DNA of 54,007 nt from Nesterenkonia sp. E16_10 (GTDB lineage: Bacteria > Actinomycetota > Actinomycetes > Actinomycetales > Micrococcaceae), in assembly GCF_017347085.1 (NCBI RefSeq), contig NZ_JADPSA010000031.1:1-54007 (forward strand). The letters are read 5' to 3'. The stretch's first letter is position 1, and each line of letters opens with the position of its first letter. This document shows positions 16,121 to 24,363 of this stretch, piece after piece. The notes below the pieces were generated by a model, which was not told the origin of the DNA, did no database searches, and was given only the letters and a program-made list of their open reading frames with translations. The position numbers and the translations under genes were made by a program.

Positions 16121-16917
16121 CGCTCCGCCTGTCTGGGGTTCGGTTGCTCGATCGTGGGGCGGCGGAGCCTGACCGGGGCATCAGGCGTCAGGTCTGGAAC
16201 CACAGGTGCGGACGTGCTCGGTTGCAGGCGTTCTCCATCCGATTGCGGACCCTGCAGGAGGTCGTGTTTCCAATACCACGCGGAACCGCCACCCGTGTTC
16301 AAGCGGGGCTGTCCTATAACTAGTTCGTGTCGACCGTGCTCGACGTCCAGGGAGTGCCCAACGACCAATGTGTGTCGGTCGAGTTGGTGGACATCGACTT
16401 GCATAGTCAGGTTGGGCTGGTCTTCGCTTGGGAGCTCGTCGAACAACGTCGGCACTTCCGATTCGTCAGTCGGCTGCTGAGCGACGCGCTGTTTCGTCTC
16501 GCTCTTTTGCGACCAAGGGAGCTCGTCGAGCTTGCCGAACGCCGCCGACGCGAGGAGCCACCTAGTCCCGTTATGAGACCAACCTGGGCTGCCGTTGAGG
16601 TCAGCTCGGGTCACCAGGCCTGGTGCGAGTTTCGGAAAACTAACAACATCGCGTTCGGTTAGTTCAGCGTGGAGGATATCGAGGCCCACCTGTCCGTCCG
16701 TATCTCCTGCGACCGCGTACTTGCCGCACGAGAACACCCGATCGAGCCGATCCCGGTATAGCGTGAACCGGCTGATTCCGACCCAAGTTGTGTCGTGGCC
16801 CGCGGCCTCCGAGTAGTCTTCGCGGACGCGACTTGTGGCCGAAAGGAAAGCCCAAAGGATGCCCGCAAGCACGCCATCGGAACCCAGTGGCGCAAGCAGG
16901 TCATCATGTTTAGTCAT
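16117..16917 (-). CDS. Unknown protein coupled to the XRE-ImmA gene
   Basis: I recognise no domain in this 266-residue protein (ATG 16917; a GTG at 16932 would add five residues). The first ~120 residues look folded and mixed alpha/beta (VLAGILWAFLSATSRVRED, WVGISRFTLYRDRLDRVFSC, LLASAAFGKLDELPW), with a proline-rich disordered C-terminus. The stop overlaps the XRE-ImmA start (ATGA). Paired expression with a regulatory protease suggests that it is the protease target, a toxin, or an effector controlled by it. Upstream, CTATGGG occurs twice 11 bases apart, a possible operator. Confidence 0.7.
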   Translation of the reverse strand: MTKHDDLLAPLGSDGVLAGILWAFLSATSRVREDYSEAAGHDTTWVGISRFTLYRDRLDRVFSCGKYAVAGDTDGQVGLDILHAELTERDVVSFPKLAPGLVTRADLNGSPGWSHNGTRWLLASAAFGKLDELPWSQKSETKQRVAQQPTDESEVPTLFDELPSEDQPNLTMQVDVHQLDRHTLVVGHSLDVEHGRHELVIGQPRLNTGGGSAWYWKHDLLQGPQSDGERLQPSTSAPVVPDLTPDAPVRLRRPTIEQPNPRQAER

Positions 16918-17067
16918 GTGCCCATAGTACACCCATAGGTAGTAAAGCGTGACGCAAACAGAACCACTTGTCGCTTAAAGCGATTGGTAGTTTCCTCGTG
17001 GCGATCCCAATCAGGGGCGGCACCTGTGCATCGCAGTCGCTAAGACCGGGACTCTAGGGCCGGGTGA

Positions 17068-17502
17068 CCTTCGCTGCGCAATCTGATCGCCGCCATCGGT
17101 CTTGACCCCACCTCGGCTCGACGTCGCGTCGATGCCATGAGGTCTCACTTCCCTGATGCGATGGTCAAAGACTATGAAGGGCTCATCCCAGCGATGACGA
17201 ACCATGAGAAAGACCGGCATGTCCTGGCCGCAGCGGTCAGGGCCAATGCGGAGCTGGTCGTCACGGACAATAAGAAAGACTTTCCACTTTCTGCGGTGAA
17301 GCCTTATGAAATCAGTGTCTCGACCCCAGATGATTTTCTCCTGGACCAGCTCGATCTGAGTCCAGAGGCCGTCATGGACGTCGCGCAGCAGATCGTGCGG
17401 GACATGAAGAATCCGGCCATAACCTGGTCCCAATACTGCGAAGGACTCGAGACCTCCGGGCTACCGCTCTTTTCACGAGCCCTCATCCAAAACGCAGACT
17501 AA
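17068..17502 (+). pseudogene. PIN-domain toxin remnant lacking its N-terminus
   Basis: The reading frame after a stop at 17065 gives LRNLIAAIGLDPTSARRRVD and then, from ATG 17137, a typical PIN C-terminal half: MTNHEKDRHVLAAAVRANAE and LVVTDNKKDFPLSAVKPY, followed by the C-terminal extension with FLLDQLDLSPEAV. The N-terminal third with the first catalytic aspartate is missing, and no antitoxin gene lies upstream. It is a deletion remnant of a VapC-like toxin gene; a 121-residue product from ATG 17137 could still be made but should be inactive. Confidence 0.75.
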
Positions 17503-18133
17503 CCTTCACCCATTGCAACGTGACTATCCCTGGTGTCGTCACCAAGACAGTCGATGGGGGTCTCCCCCGCTGACTGCTGGCCGAAGGTCAATCTTGATGT
17601 CAGGTTGGCTTCCGGGGTGCCTAGTCTCGGTTGCCACTAGCCTGCGCGCCCTGCTGTCGTGAGAGACGGTATTCCTTTATTCCAGTATCTACGGTTGTGC
17701 GGGTGGAGAGCGGGAACATGCTCAGAACTGGAATCGCTTGTCAGCCCCTGGGCGGCTGGGCCCCATTCGGCTGCTCAAGGATCAACGAGTTGTCTATTAG
17801 GGGAATTATTGGGTGCATTCCGCTCAACTCGAGGGGCTAGCGACTCTCGGATGGTCTACGAGTAGAGAAAACTTTCTCGCGATCTTCGTAGTACGTGAGC
17901 TCCTTCTCGGCCTAGATGCCCTATGGGCCTGCCGCACTCATAGCCGACCCACGACAACGTGGCTAGCATCGGGTTTCGTGGCTACGACGCACGAGTGGTC
18001 TCCCCCACTCACCGCTGCCTGATGACATGTCCCGAAGGTCTTGGCTATTTTCGTTAGAGTGCTGGAGTAAAATAGTGTGAGTAGCTACGTCAATCATGTA
18101 CCGCGGCCTAATTAGGTCAACTATCAAAGTGAT
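17503..18133. other. Gene-free stretch with a degenerate direct repeat
   Basis: No open frame here looks coding. Two related segments occur at about 17556-17589 and 17995-18040: both have GGTCTCCCCC, then a CTG-rich piece, then CCGAAGGTC. ATGTCAGGTTG at 17597-17607 repeats the 11 bases at 11509-11519. The stretch looks like scar tissue between the PIN remnant and the low-GC MFS gene, where base composition falls toward 18.1 kb. Confidence 0.4.
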
Positions 18134-19330
18134 CTACAGATTGTTTCTAGAGTTTAGCGATATGTAGGTGATAGTAGACGCCGAAATAAGCAGTAATATG
18201 ATAATAATTGTCGTATCACTATACTCAAGCGCGAATAACGATATTATACTTGGAGCTAGAAATCCGGTATATGCAAGGGCGTAAAACTTCCCCATAGCTT
18301 CCCCGAGGTGTTGTGGAGCTGACAAGCGTTGAGTCTCAAGTGCACCAGACACCAGCAGTAAACCGTATCCGCAACCCAGGACTCCACTAGCAATAAATCC
18401 GATCATCGTGATCTGAAGCAAAGCAGCCATTAGAGCGAAAATCAGTCCGACAAAACTCACGATCAGAGCAATGATGATGGACCTGGCCGACGTTGGCGTA
18501 TCGATCTTTCTACCCAGCGACTGTACTGCGACACCGCATCCCATCGTCAGTCCTACTGACAGCGTCGAGTGCAATATGGGGCTGCTTGGAGATATCAGTA
18601 ATTGTGGTACCACTGCAAAGCCGATCGTTCCTGATCCAAAGGCCCAGGGGGCGGCCGGAAGGATCACCGTTCGGAATCTCGATGGAGCGCGCACATAGGC
18701 CCAAAGTTGTCGATCTCTGTCATGGGTTCTTGGGACGCCTCGCTGGGTCGCACGAGTTTCCGGCGATTGTAGAAGCAGAAATATAAGCGGAATGCACAAG
18801 GCAATATGGGTTCCGTAGGGAATCACCGCCGGGGCGGGTGCGTATGCTGCCAACAGACCACTGACAACGGGCCCCGTGAAGAATCCTCCCGTGACAAACA
18901 GGGAGGCTCGTCTAGCACCGGAGGTGACGTCAGCTGCTGCGTCCCACGGTGGTTGTGAAAGCTCCTTGATCCAACTCGTGGTGGCAGCCATCGCTATTCC
19001 AGTCGCCACGCCGGAGAGTAGTCGACCTGGAAATATCCAGGGAGACCACCAAGCCCCGATAACCATTGCCACACTTCCAAAGACGGCCACGAGTAATGCA
19101 ATGAAAGTTATTCGTTTGCGACCGTACTTATCCGACCATCCTCCACTGATCAACAGCGCGGGCACGAGCCCAAATATATACACGCTTAACATCAAAGTCA
19201 CGGTTAATCGTGAGAATCCGAAATTACCCTGGTAAAACGTCAGCATCGAAGCGAACTGATTAGCTCCCCAGCCGATAAGGAAAAGCGTGACCGCGGGCGG
19301 GAGCCACCTCCGTCGTGAATTGGGTAGCAC
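18134..19330 (-). CDS. MFS transporter of lower GC content
   Basis: This 398-residue protein has about twelve hydrophobic helices and the MFS signature between helices 2 and 3 (SGGWSDKYGRKRITF). It is a proton-coupled permease of unknown substrate, possibly an exporter. The start is GTG at 19330 without an obvious ribosome site. The coding sequence, especially the last ~250 bases with ATA, ATT and AAT codons, is clearly less GC-rich than its neighbours, suggesting separate acquisition. It is monocistronic and flanked by gene-free DNA on both sides. Confidence 0.8.
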   Translation of the reverse strand: MLPNSRRRWLPPAVTLFLIGWGANQFASMLTFYQGNFGFSRLTVTLMLSVYIFGLVPALLISGGWSDKYGRKRITFIALLVAVFGSVAMVIGAWWSPWIFPGRLLSGVATGIAMAATTSWIKELSQPPWDAAADVTSGARRASLFVTGGFFTGPVVSGLLAAYAPAPAVIPYGTHIALCIPLIFLLLQSPETRATQRGVPRTHDRDRQLWAYVRAPSRFRTVILPAAPWAFGSGTIGFAVVPQLLISPSSPILHSTLSVGLTMGCGVAVQSLGRKIDTPTSARSIIIALIVSFVGLIFALMAALLQITMIGFIASGVLGCGYGLLLVSGALETQRLSAPQHLGEAMGKFYALAYTGFLAPSIISLFALEYSDTTIIIILLLISASTITYISLNSRNNL

Positions 19331-19515
19331 AGACAGTCTCGAATCGCAGTCGATATAAGGAATGGGAGAGTGGGGTAATCCCAGGACCGTGTTTCAGCGG
19401 CTAGCGCGTGAGGCCAGTGGAATAACTGTGGCTGCTGTGAGTCGAGGAGGCCGCTGGCACCTGAAATTCAGCCAAATTGGGTGAACTAATCTGACGATTT
19501 GGCATAGGAATGGGG

Positions 19516-19560
19516 AGACAGGTGGGTCCTCAGAATTTGGGCCCCGAGGCCCACCTGTCT
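19516..19560 (-). terminator. Hairpin after the MFS/quinone-oxidoreductase operon
   Basis: Perfect 11-base arms (agacaggtggg at 19516-19526 and its complement at 19550-19560), extended by CCTC/GAGG inside, lie 60 bases beyond the stop at 19622. The remaining intergenic DNA from 19331 to 19621 holds nothing else I can identify. Confidence 0.65.
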
Positions 19561-19621
19561 ACCTTGTCCCGAACACCGGGCAGCTTATGTGCGGTTTGAA
19601 CCAATGATGGCTGGCTCGGAA

Positions 19622-20629
19622 TCACACATCTAGGAGGATTTTCCCGATATGGGTGCTCGCTTCCATTTCGCGGTGAGCCTTCAGAGCCTCTTCTAAAGGG
19701 TAGCGGGACTGAATGATCGACCGGATAGGGCGCGGGCTATCCGAGTTAAAACTCGGCCATAGATGCTTCTTCGCCTCACTGACGATCTTCGCCTTGGCTT
19801 CCGGTGAGCGGCTGCGCAGTGATGTCGCTAGGATGCTGCCTCGTTTTGCGAGCAAAGCTCCCAGGTCAACCTCTCCGACGCGGCCGCCGAGTAGCCCAAT
19901 GACGACTAATCGTCCATCAGGAGCTAGGACTCGTACGTTCGATTCCAAGTAGGTTGCCCCTACCACGTCGAGGATGACGTCCACTCCCCTGCCTTCTGTC
20001 GCGGACAGGACCGCCTCTGCGAAGTTCTGCTCGCGATAGTTGATCAGCACCTCCGCGCCCAGTTCTGAACACGCCTTTAGCTTCTCGGCCGATCCGGCAG
20101 TCACGATCACGTGGGCTCCGAGGGATGCAGCCACTTGGATCGCCATCGTGCCGATACCACTGGAACCGCCATGGATCAGAACGGTTTCGCCCTCCCGTAG
20201 TCCCGCCTCCAGGACCAGGTTGCTCCATACCGTGCATCCAACCTCGGGCAGTGCGGCCGCATTCGATACGGACATGCCCTCCGGCACAGGAAGTACCTGA
20301 CCGATAGGGACTGCTACAAACTCTGCATAACCACCCCCGGACAGCAACGCACATACCTCGTCACCGATACCCAAGCTGGCGCTCTCAAGACCCGGTCCCA
20401 ACGCCACGATCCGGCCACTGGCTTCCAAGCCTGGCAGCTCACTGGCCCCCGGCGGTGGTGGATACACGCCGTGGCGCTGCATGACATCGGCACGATTCAC
20501 CCCCGCGGTGACGACCTCGATCAACACCTCTCCCTCCCCTGGACTCGGTCGTGGAACGGTCGTCGGTACGAGTGCCTCCGGGGCACCATCTGCGTCGGGA
20601 TCAATAGTTACTGCTCGCATAGTTTCCAT
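19622..20629 (-). CDS. NAD(P)H-quinone oxidoreductase (PIG3-like, zinc-free MDR family)
   Basis: This 335-residue protein matches the medium-chain reductase family: an N-terminal GroES-like domain (GVNRADVMQRHGVYPPPPGA, GLEASGRIVALGPG) and a Rossmann domain with the nucleotide loop IHGGSSGIGTMAIQVA near 155-170. It lacks the zinc-binding cysteines of alcohol dehydrogenases. It would reduce quinones or enoyl-type substrates with NADPH in the cytosol. Its ATG abuts the stop of the MFS gene (TGAATG), so the two form an operon. MRAVTI five bases further in is an alternative start. A role linked to the imported substrate is likely but unproven. Confidence 0.88.
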   Translation of the reverse strand: METMRAVTIDPDADGAPEALVPTTVPRPSPGEGEVLIEVVTAGVNRADVMQRHGVYPPPPGASELPGLEASGRIVALGPGLESASLGIGDEVCALLSGGGYAEFVAVPIGQVLPVPEGMSVSNAAALPEVGCTVWSNLVLEAGLREGETVLIHGGSSGIGTMAIQVAASLGAHVIVTAGSAEKLKACSELGAEVLINYREQNFAEAVLSATEGRGVDVILDVVGATYLESNVRVLAPDGRLVVIGLLGGRVGEVDLGALLAKRGSILATSLRSRSPEAKAKIVSEAKKHLWPSFNSDSPRPIRSIIQSRYPLEEALKAHREMEASTHIGKILLDV

Positions 20630-22024
20630 TCAGACAACCGCTGTCCCTTTCGTTTCAGGATCGAAGTCAAGGCCAGGTTCGAAATCCACATCCCTCGTCT
20701 CTGGGCCCATGAGCGCGCCCACTGAGACCAGCAATCCACCAATGACCAACAGAGGCAGCACTGTGAGATCCAGAGGCATGAAGGATTCCAGGCCCACCTG
20801 ATAGAAGGCGTAGAAGGATGGCGGAATGACGGCGAGGCTGTATCCGAGACCGAACCCAGTCGCCCGAACCCCGGTTTGGAAGCGCTCGTTCAAGTAGGTG
20901 GTCGCCAGACCCCAGAACCAAACGATGATCCAGACCATGGCGCCGACCAGGATGATGACCCCGAGGAACGAGCTGGGTGGCGAAGTCAGCAGCCAGTAGT
21001 AGAGCCCGGCCCCCGGGATAGCCGCACCTAGTCCTGACAGGATCAAGAACGGGCGTCGTCCCACCCGCTGGCTGATCTTGCCCGCAACCATGTAGCCAAC
21101 CCCCAGGAACAAGAATGTGATGCAGAGAAGGATCGTGACCTGCGTGGAGGTCAGCCCGACCACGTTCTGCAACAGCCCAGGCAGTATTGCAGTCACTGTG
21201 TTGAGGGTCAGCCAGAAGCCGCTCATCAAGACAAAGACCTGGGCGAATGCCTTGATACTCCGCTTGCTGCCGAACAAAGTTTTCAGCGGTGACTTAGTGC
21301 CACCTCCCTTGGCGAATACTTCGGATTCTTCTACGTTGACGGCATACCACCAGACATACGCCACTGCTATGAGCCCACCAATGATGAAGGGAATCCTCCA
21401 GCCCCACTGGACATACGGCGAACCGAGGCCATCAGCGGGAGCGATCTGCAACATGACGAGGGTAAGAGCAGAGATGGCAACGAACGCCAGAGGGAACCCC
21501 AACATGATGTAGGCCCCCCACGTGCCGCGCTTCTTCTTAGGCAGGCGCTCCATGGCGAGTGGACTCGCAGATGAATATGACGCTCCCACGAAGATCCCGT
21601 CAACAAGGCGGAGCACGATGAACAGAACGACAGCGAGAATCCCCCAAGTCTCGTAACCAGGCATGGCAGCCATCGCGAAGCTCATGAACCCGTAGCCAGA
21701 GACCGCAACGATATTGACTATCTTCCGACCGAGACGATCAGCAAAGCGTCCGCCGATCAGTGCTCCGATTGGGCGCCCCAGCAATGTCGAGACGAAGATC
21801 AGTGACGTGACGATGACGACCTGACTCGCGGGCATGTTCGGCGACAGAAAATACACCATTGCCGGTCCCAGGGCGACAACAGGCAGATAAATGTCGTACA
21901 TGTCGATAAAGAAGCCAGAAAACGCGCCATGCGCAGCCTTTTTCGCCTTCGGATCTAATTGCTCGTCCTTCACTTCCTGATGCGTCGTCGGACCGTCCGT
22001 GACAGAACTATCAATATTAACCAT
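20630..22024 (-). CDS. MFS metabolite:proton symporter
   Basis: The 464-residue protein has twelve predicted helices and the sugar/metabolite-symporter motifs GGRFADRLGRKIV (helix 2-3 loop) and a helix 4 RLVDGIFVGASYSSASPLA. This resembles the metabolite:H+ symporter branch that imports organic acids. It has an acidic N-terminal tail before helix 1. It is the first gene of a leftward operon with the quinone oxidoreductase and is divergent from the carboxylase operon across a 276-bp regulatory region, which suggests uptake of the substrate metabolised by that operon. The substrate is unknown. Confidence 0.85.
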   Translation of the reverse strand: MVNIDSSVTDGPTTHQEVKDEQLDPKAKKAAHGAFSGFFIDMYDIYLPVVALGPAMVYFLSPNMPASQVVIVTSLIFVSTLLGRPIGALIGGRFADRLGRKIVNIVAVSGYGFMSFAMAAMPGYETWGILAVVLFIVLRLVDGIFVGASYSSASPLAMERLPKKKRGTWGAYIMLGFPLAFVAISALTLVMLQIAPADGLGSPYVQWGWRIPFIIGGLIAVAYVWWYAVNVEESEVFAKGGGTKSPLKTLFGSKRSIKAFAQVFVLMSGFWLTLNTVTAILPGLLQNVVGLTSTQVTILLCITFLFLGVGYMVAGKISQRVGRRPFLILSGLGAAIPGAGLYYWLLTSPPSSFLGVIILVGAMVWIIVWFWGLATTYLNERFQTGVRATGFGLGYSLAVIPPSFYAFYQVGLESFMPLDLTVLPLLVIGGLLVSVGALMGPETRDVDFEPGLDFDPETKGTAVV

Positions 22025-22185
22025 TGTCTTCTTCTCTCAGCACGCAATGGATGAGGATCAATAGCGGGGTGCATACCGCTTGTGATACCTAAAAAAACTC
22101 TTAAAGGGCACTCGAGGGGCAATAGAGCAGCTGCCCCACGGCTTCTCCGCTCTCATGCCGTGCCAGTCTCATGGGACAAAACTAA

Positions 22186-22201
22186 TGTGTCAAATATCAC
22201 A
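22186..22201. promoter_or_regulatory. CRP/GlxR-like site
   Basis: TGTGTCAAATATCACA matches the TGTGA-N6-TCACA consensus of CRP-family regulators (GlxR in corynebacteria) at nine of ten consensus positions. It lies 8 bases upstream of a TTGACG -35-like box (22210-22215), a position typical for activation of the carboxylase operon. Confidence 0.5.
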
Positions 22202-22222
22202 TTTAGGGGTTGACGTAGCGTC

Positions 22223-22258
22223 GTGAGTACGATTTCATGGACGTGAATACGTTTTCAC
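22223..22258. promoter_or_regulatory. Tandem LacI-family operators upstream of the carboxylase operon
   Basis: GTGAGTACGATTTCAT (22223-22238) and GTGAATACGTTTTCAC (22243-22258) are near-identical, each a palindrome around a central CG as in LacI/GalR operators. Their start-to-start distance is 20 bases, two helical turns, so two dimers would bind one DNA face. They lie between the -35-like box and the TTG start at 22301; the LacI gene ends the operon. Confidence 0.65.
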
Positions 22259-22300
22259 AGCCCATGGCGGTCCGATGACGCCAGAGACACGAGGTCAGAG

Positions 22301-23827
22301 TTGACGAACGATACGGAAACCATTGCGTCGGTGATGAGCCGCGGCGGACGACCCGCTAACAGTCGTCGTGAGATCAAGATCATCGACACAACCCTGCGCG
22401 ACGGACATCAAAGTCTCTGGGCAACGCGGATGCGGACCGAGCACATTGAACAGCTCGCTCCGGAGTTCGATCAAGCCGGATACGAGCACGTTGATCTGGT
22501 CGCGCCGATCCAATTCGACGTGGCGGTGCGCTACCTCAAAGAGGATCCTTGGGAACGCGTGCGCAGGGCTCATGAACTGGCTCCGAACACCAAGTTCCGA
22601 GCACTCATCCGCTCTCGCAACATCGCAGCTTTCGATTTCCTGCCCGATGACGTCATCATGGCCTGGGTTGAGCGGCTCTATGCCAACGGATTCCGTGTCA
22701 TCGGCTCCTTCGACGGGCTCAATGACATCGACAACATCGCACCTGGACTGCGCCGGGCGAAAGAACTTGGAGCGGAGACCTTCGGGGCGGTGTCGTTCAG
22801 TGAAAGCCCCGTACATACCGACGAGCTCTTCGTCTCGAAGGCACAGGAGCTCATCGAAAAGGCCGACGTCGACCGCATCATGTTGAAGGACGCCGGCGGG
22901 CTGCTCACACCCGAACGCATTCGGTCTCTCGTGCCCGCGCTCAAAGCAGTGATCGGAGATCGACCGCTCGAAGTCCACACCCATTCGCTCACGGGCCTCG
23001 CTCCCCTGGTCTGCCTCGAATCGGCGGAGGCCGGGGCAGACTCTATCCACCTCTCGGTCGCCCCGCTGGCTGCTGGAAATGCCCAGCCCTCCGTGCAGAA
23101 CGTCATCCGCGACCTCCGGGCCCTGGGTTACACAGTGAATCTCGACGACTCGAAGATCGACGAGATCAGTGACCATATTCGGATGATCGCTGAAACTGAG
23201 GACAAGCCTCTTGGTGAGCCTGTTGAGTACAGCGGCATGCACTTCATGCATCAGACCCCAGGGGGGATGCTCTCGAACTTCCGTTCCCAGCTCGAAACCT
23301 CGGGCCTCGGGGACCGTTACGAGGAGCTTCTGCTCGAGATCGCACGTGTGCGCTCCGAACTCGCCTACCCCATCATGATCACTCCTTTCGCTCAGTTCGT
23401 CGGAACTCAGGCGGCCATGAACGTCTCAACCGGTGAGCGCTACAAGATGGTGCCCAATGAGATCAAGAAGTACGTGCTCGGGTATTACGGTGACCTGCTG
23501 GCCGAGATTAATCCCGAACTGCGCCAGAAGATCATCGACAACGGCGCTTCCGACATCCCCTTGGAACCATCTGACCCAGAACCCATGCTCGACAAACTTG
23601 CCACCCGATATCCAGACGAATCCATCGAATTCCACCTGCTGCGTGCGATGTTCGCCGGCGGCCAGGTTGATGAGATGAAGAAGACGGTAGCTGCAGGTGG
23701 CAATCTCGACGAACTACCGGCGCCGCTGTTCGAAATCGTGAAGTCGCTCCACGAAAACGGACAATCCGGCGTCAACTCCCTGACAGCCGGAGACCTGCAC
23801 ATCAAAATCATCAAAGGAGAGAACTGA
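22301..23827 (+). CDS. Biotin-dependent carboxyltransferase, 5S/pyruvate carboxylase CT type
   Basis: The 508-residue protein is an HMGL-like TIM barrel followed by the PYC/oxaloacetate-decarboxylase helical domain. It shows [18 protein letters not shown] (29-46), the catalytic lysine segment MLKDAGG (Lys196) and the metal-binding HTH at 226-228. The family moves CO2 between biotin and an oxo-acid (pyruvate/oxaloacetate, as in PycB, OadA and transcarboxylase 5S). It has no fused biotinyl domain. The start is TTG at 22301, with GAGG 6 bases upstream; ATG 22334 is an alternative. It is the first gene of a 5S-AccB-AccC operon, with no acyl-CoA carboxyltransferase subunit in sight. Confidence 0.88.
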   Translation: MTNDTETIASVMSRGGRPANSRREIKIIDTTLRDGHQSLWATRMRTEHIEQLAPEFDQAGYEHVDLVAPIQFDVAVRYLKEDPWERVRRAHELAPNTKFRALIRSRNIAAFDFLPDDVIMAWVERLYANGFRVIGSFDGLNDIDNIAPGLRRAKELGAETFGAVSFSESPVHTDELFVSKAQELIEKADVDRIMLKDAGGLLTPERIRSLVPALKAVIGDRPLEVHTHSLTGLAPLVCLESAEAGADSIHLSVAPLAAGNAQPSVQNVIRDLRALGYTVNLDDSKIDEISDHIRMIAETEDKPLGEPVEYSGMHFMHQTPGGMLSNFRSQLETSGLGDRYEELLLEIARVRSELAYPIMITPFAQFVGTQAAMNVSTGERYKMVPNEIKKYVLGYYGDLLAEINPELRQKIIDNGASDIPLEPSDPEPMLDKLATRYPDESIEFHLLRAMFAGGQVDEMKKTVAAGGNLDELPAPLFEIVKSLHENGQSGVNSLTAGDLHIKIIKGEN

Positions 23828-23829
23828 TC

Positions 23830-24363
23830 ATGGCGCTGAACCAGCCTGACATCCGCGAGCTCAAGTCCCTGGTCGACTGGGTCAACACCACTCCCGATGT
23901 CCGGGAGCTCTCCATCAAGTATGGTGACGTCGAACTCTTCGTCTCTCGCAACGAGCGCACCCCCGCATCCGCCCCGGTTGCGCCGGCCGCCTCGACGGTA
24001 CCGACGGGGGCGGCGGAACAGTCACCCGCACCAGCCGCTGCGACCGCAGAATCGGCGACGCCCGCCTCAGCGCCCACCCACGGGGTCGCCCCCAAGCCCG
24101 CTGCCGCAGCCGCTGAGGACGAAGTGACCATCACCGCGCCTATGGTCGGCACGTTCTACTCCGCCCCAAACCCCGGCGCCCCAGCCTTCGTGGAGGTGGG
24201 CGACCGGGTCTCAGCCGACTCGGTCTTGTGCATCCTTGAAGTCATGAAGTTGATGAACAATGTAGAGGCCAAGGTCGATGGTGTCGTGACCGAGATCCTG
24301 GTGGAGAACAACGAGGCCGTGGAGTTCGGCCAGCCGCTGATGGTGATCAAGCGTGACAGCTAA
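23830..24363 (+). CDS. accB: Biotin carboxyl carrier protein (AccB type)
   Basis: This 177-residue protein has an AccB-like N-terminal domain ([19 protein letters not shown]), an Ala/Pro linker (about 45-95) and a C-terminal biotinyl domain. The biotinylated lysine is Lys140 in LEVMKLMNN. It carries CO2 on biotin between the carboxylase and carboxyltransferase active sites. The separate, AccB-style carrier is unusual beside a 5S/PycB-type transferase, which often carries its own biotinyl domain. It starts 2 bases after the preceding stop and overlaps accC by 11 bases. Confidence 0.93.
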   Translation: MALNQPDIRELKSLVDWVNTTPDVRELSIKYGDVELFVSRNERTPASAPVAPAASTVPTGAAEQSPAPAAATAESATPASAPTHGVAPKPAAAAAEDEVTITAPMVGTFYSAPNPGAPAFVEVGDRVSADSVLCILEVMKLMNNVEAKVDGVVTEILVENNEAVEFGQPLMVIKRDS

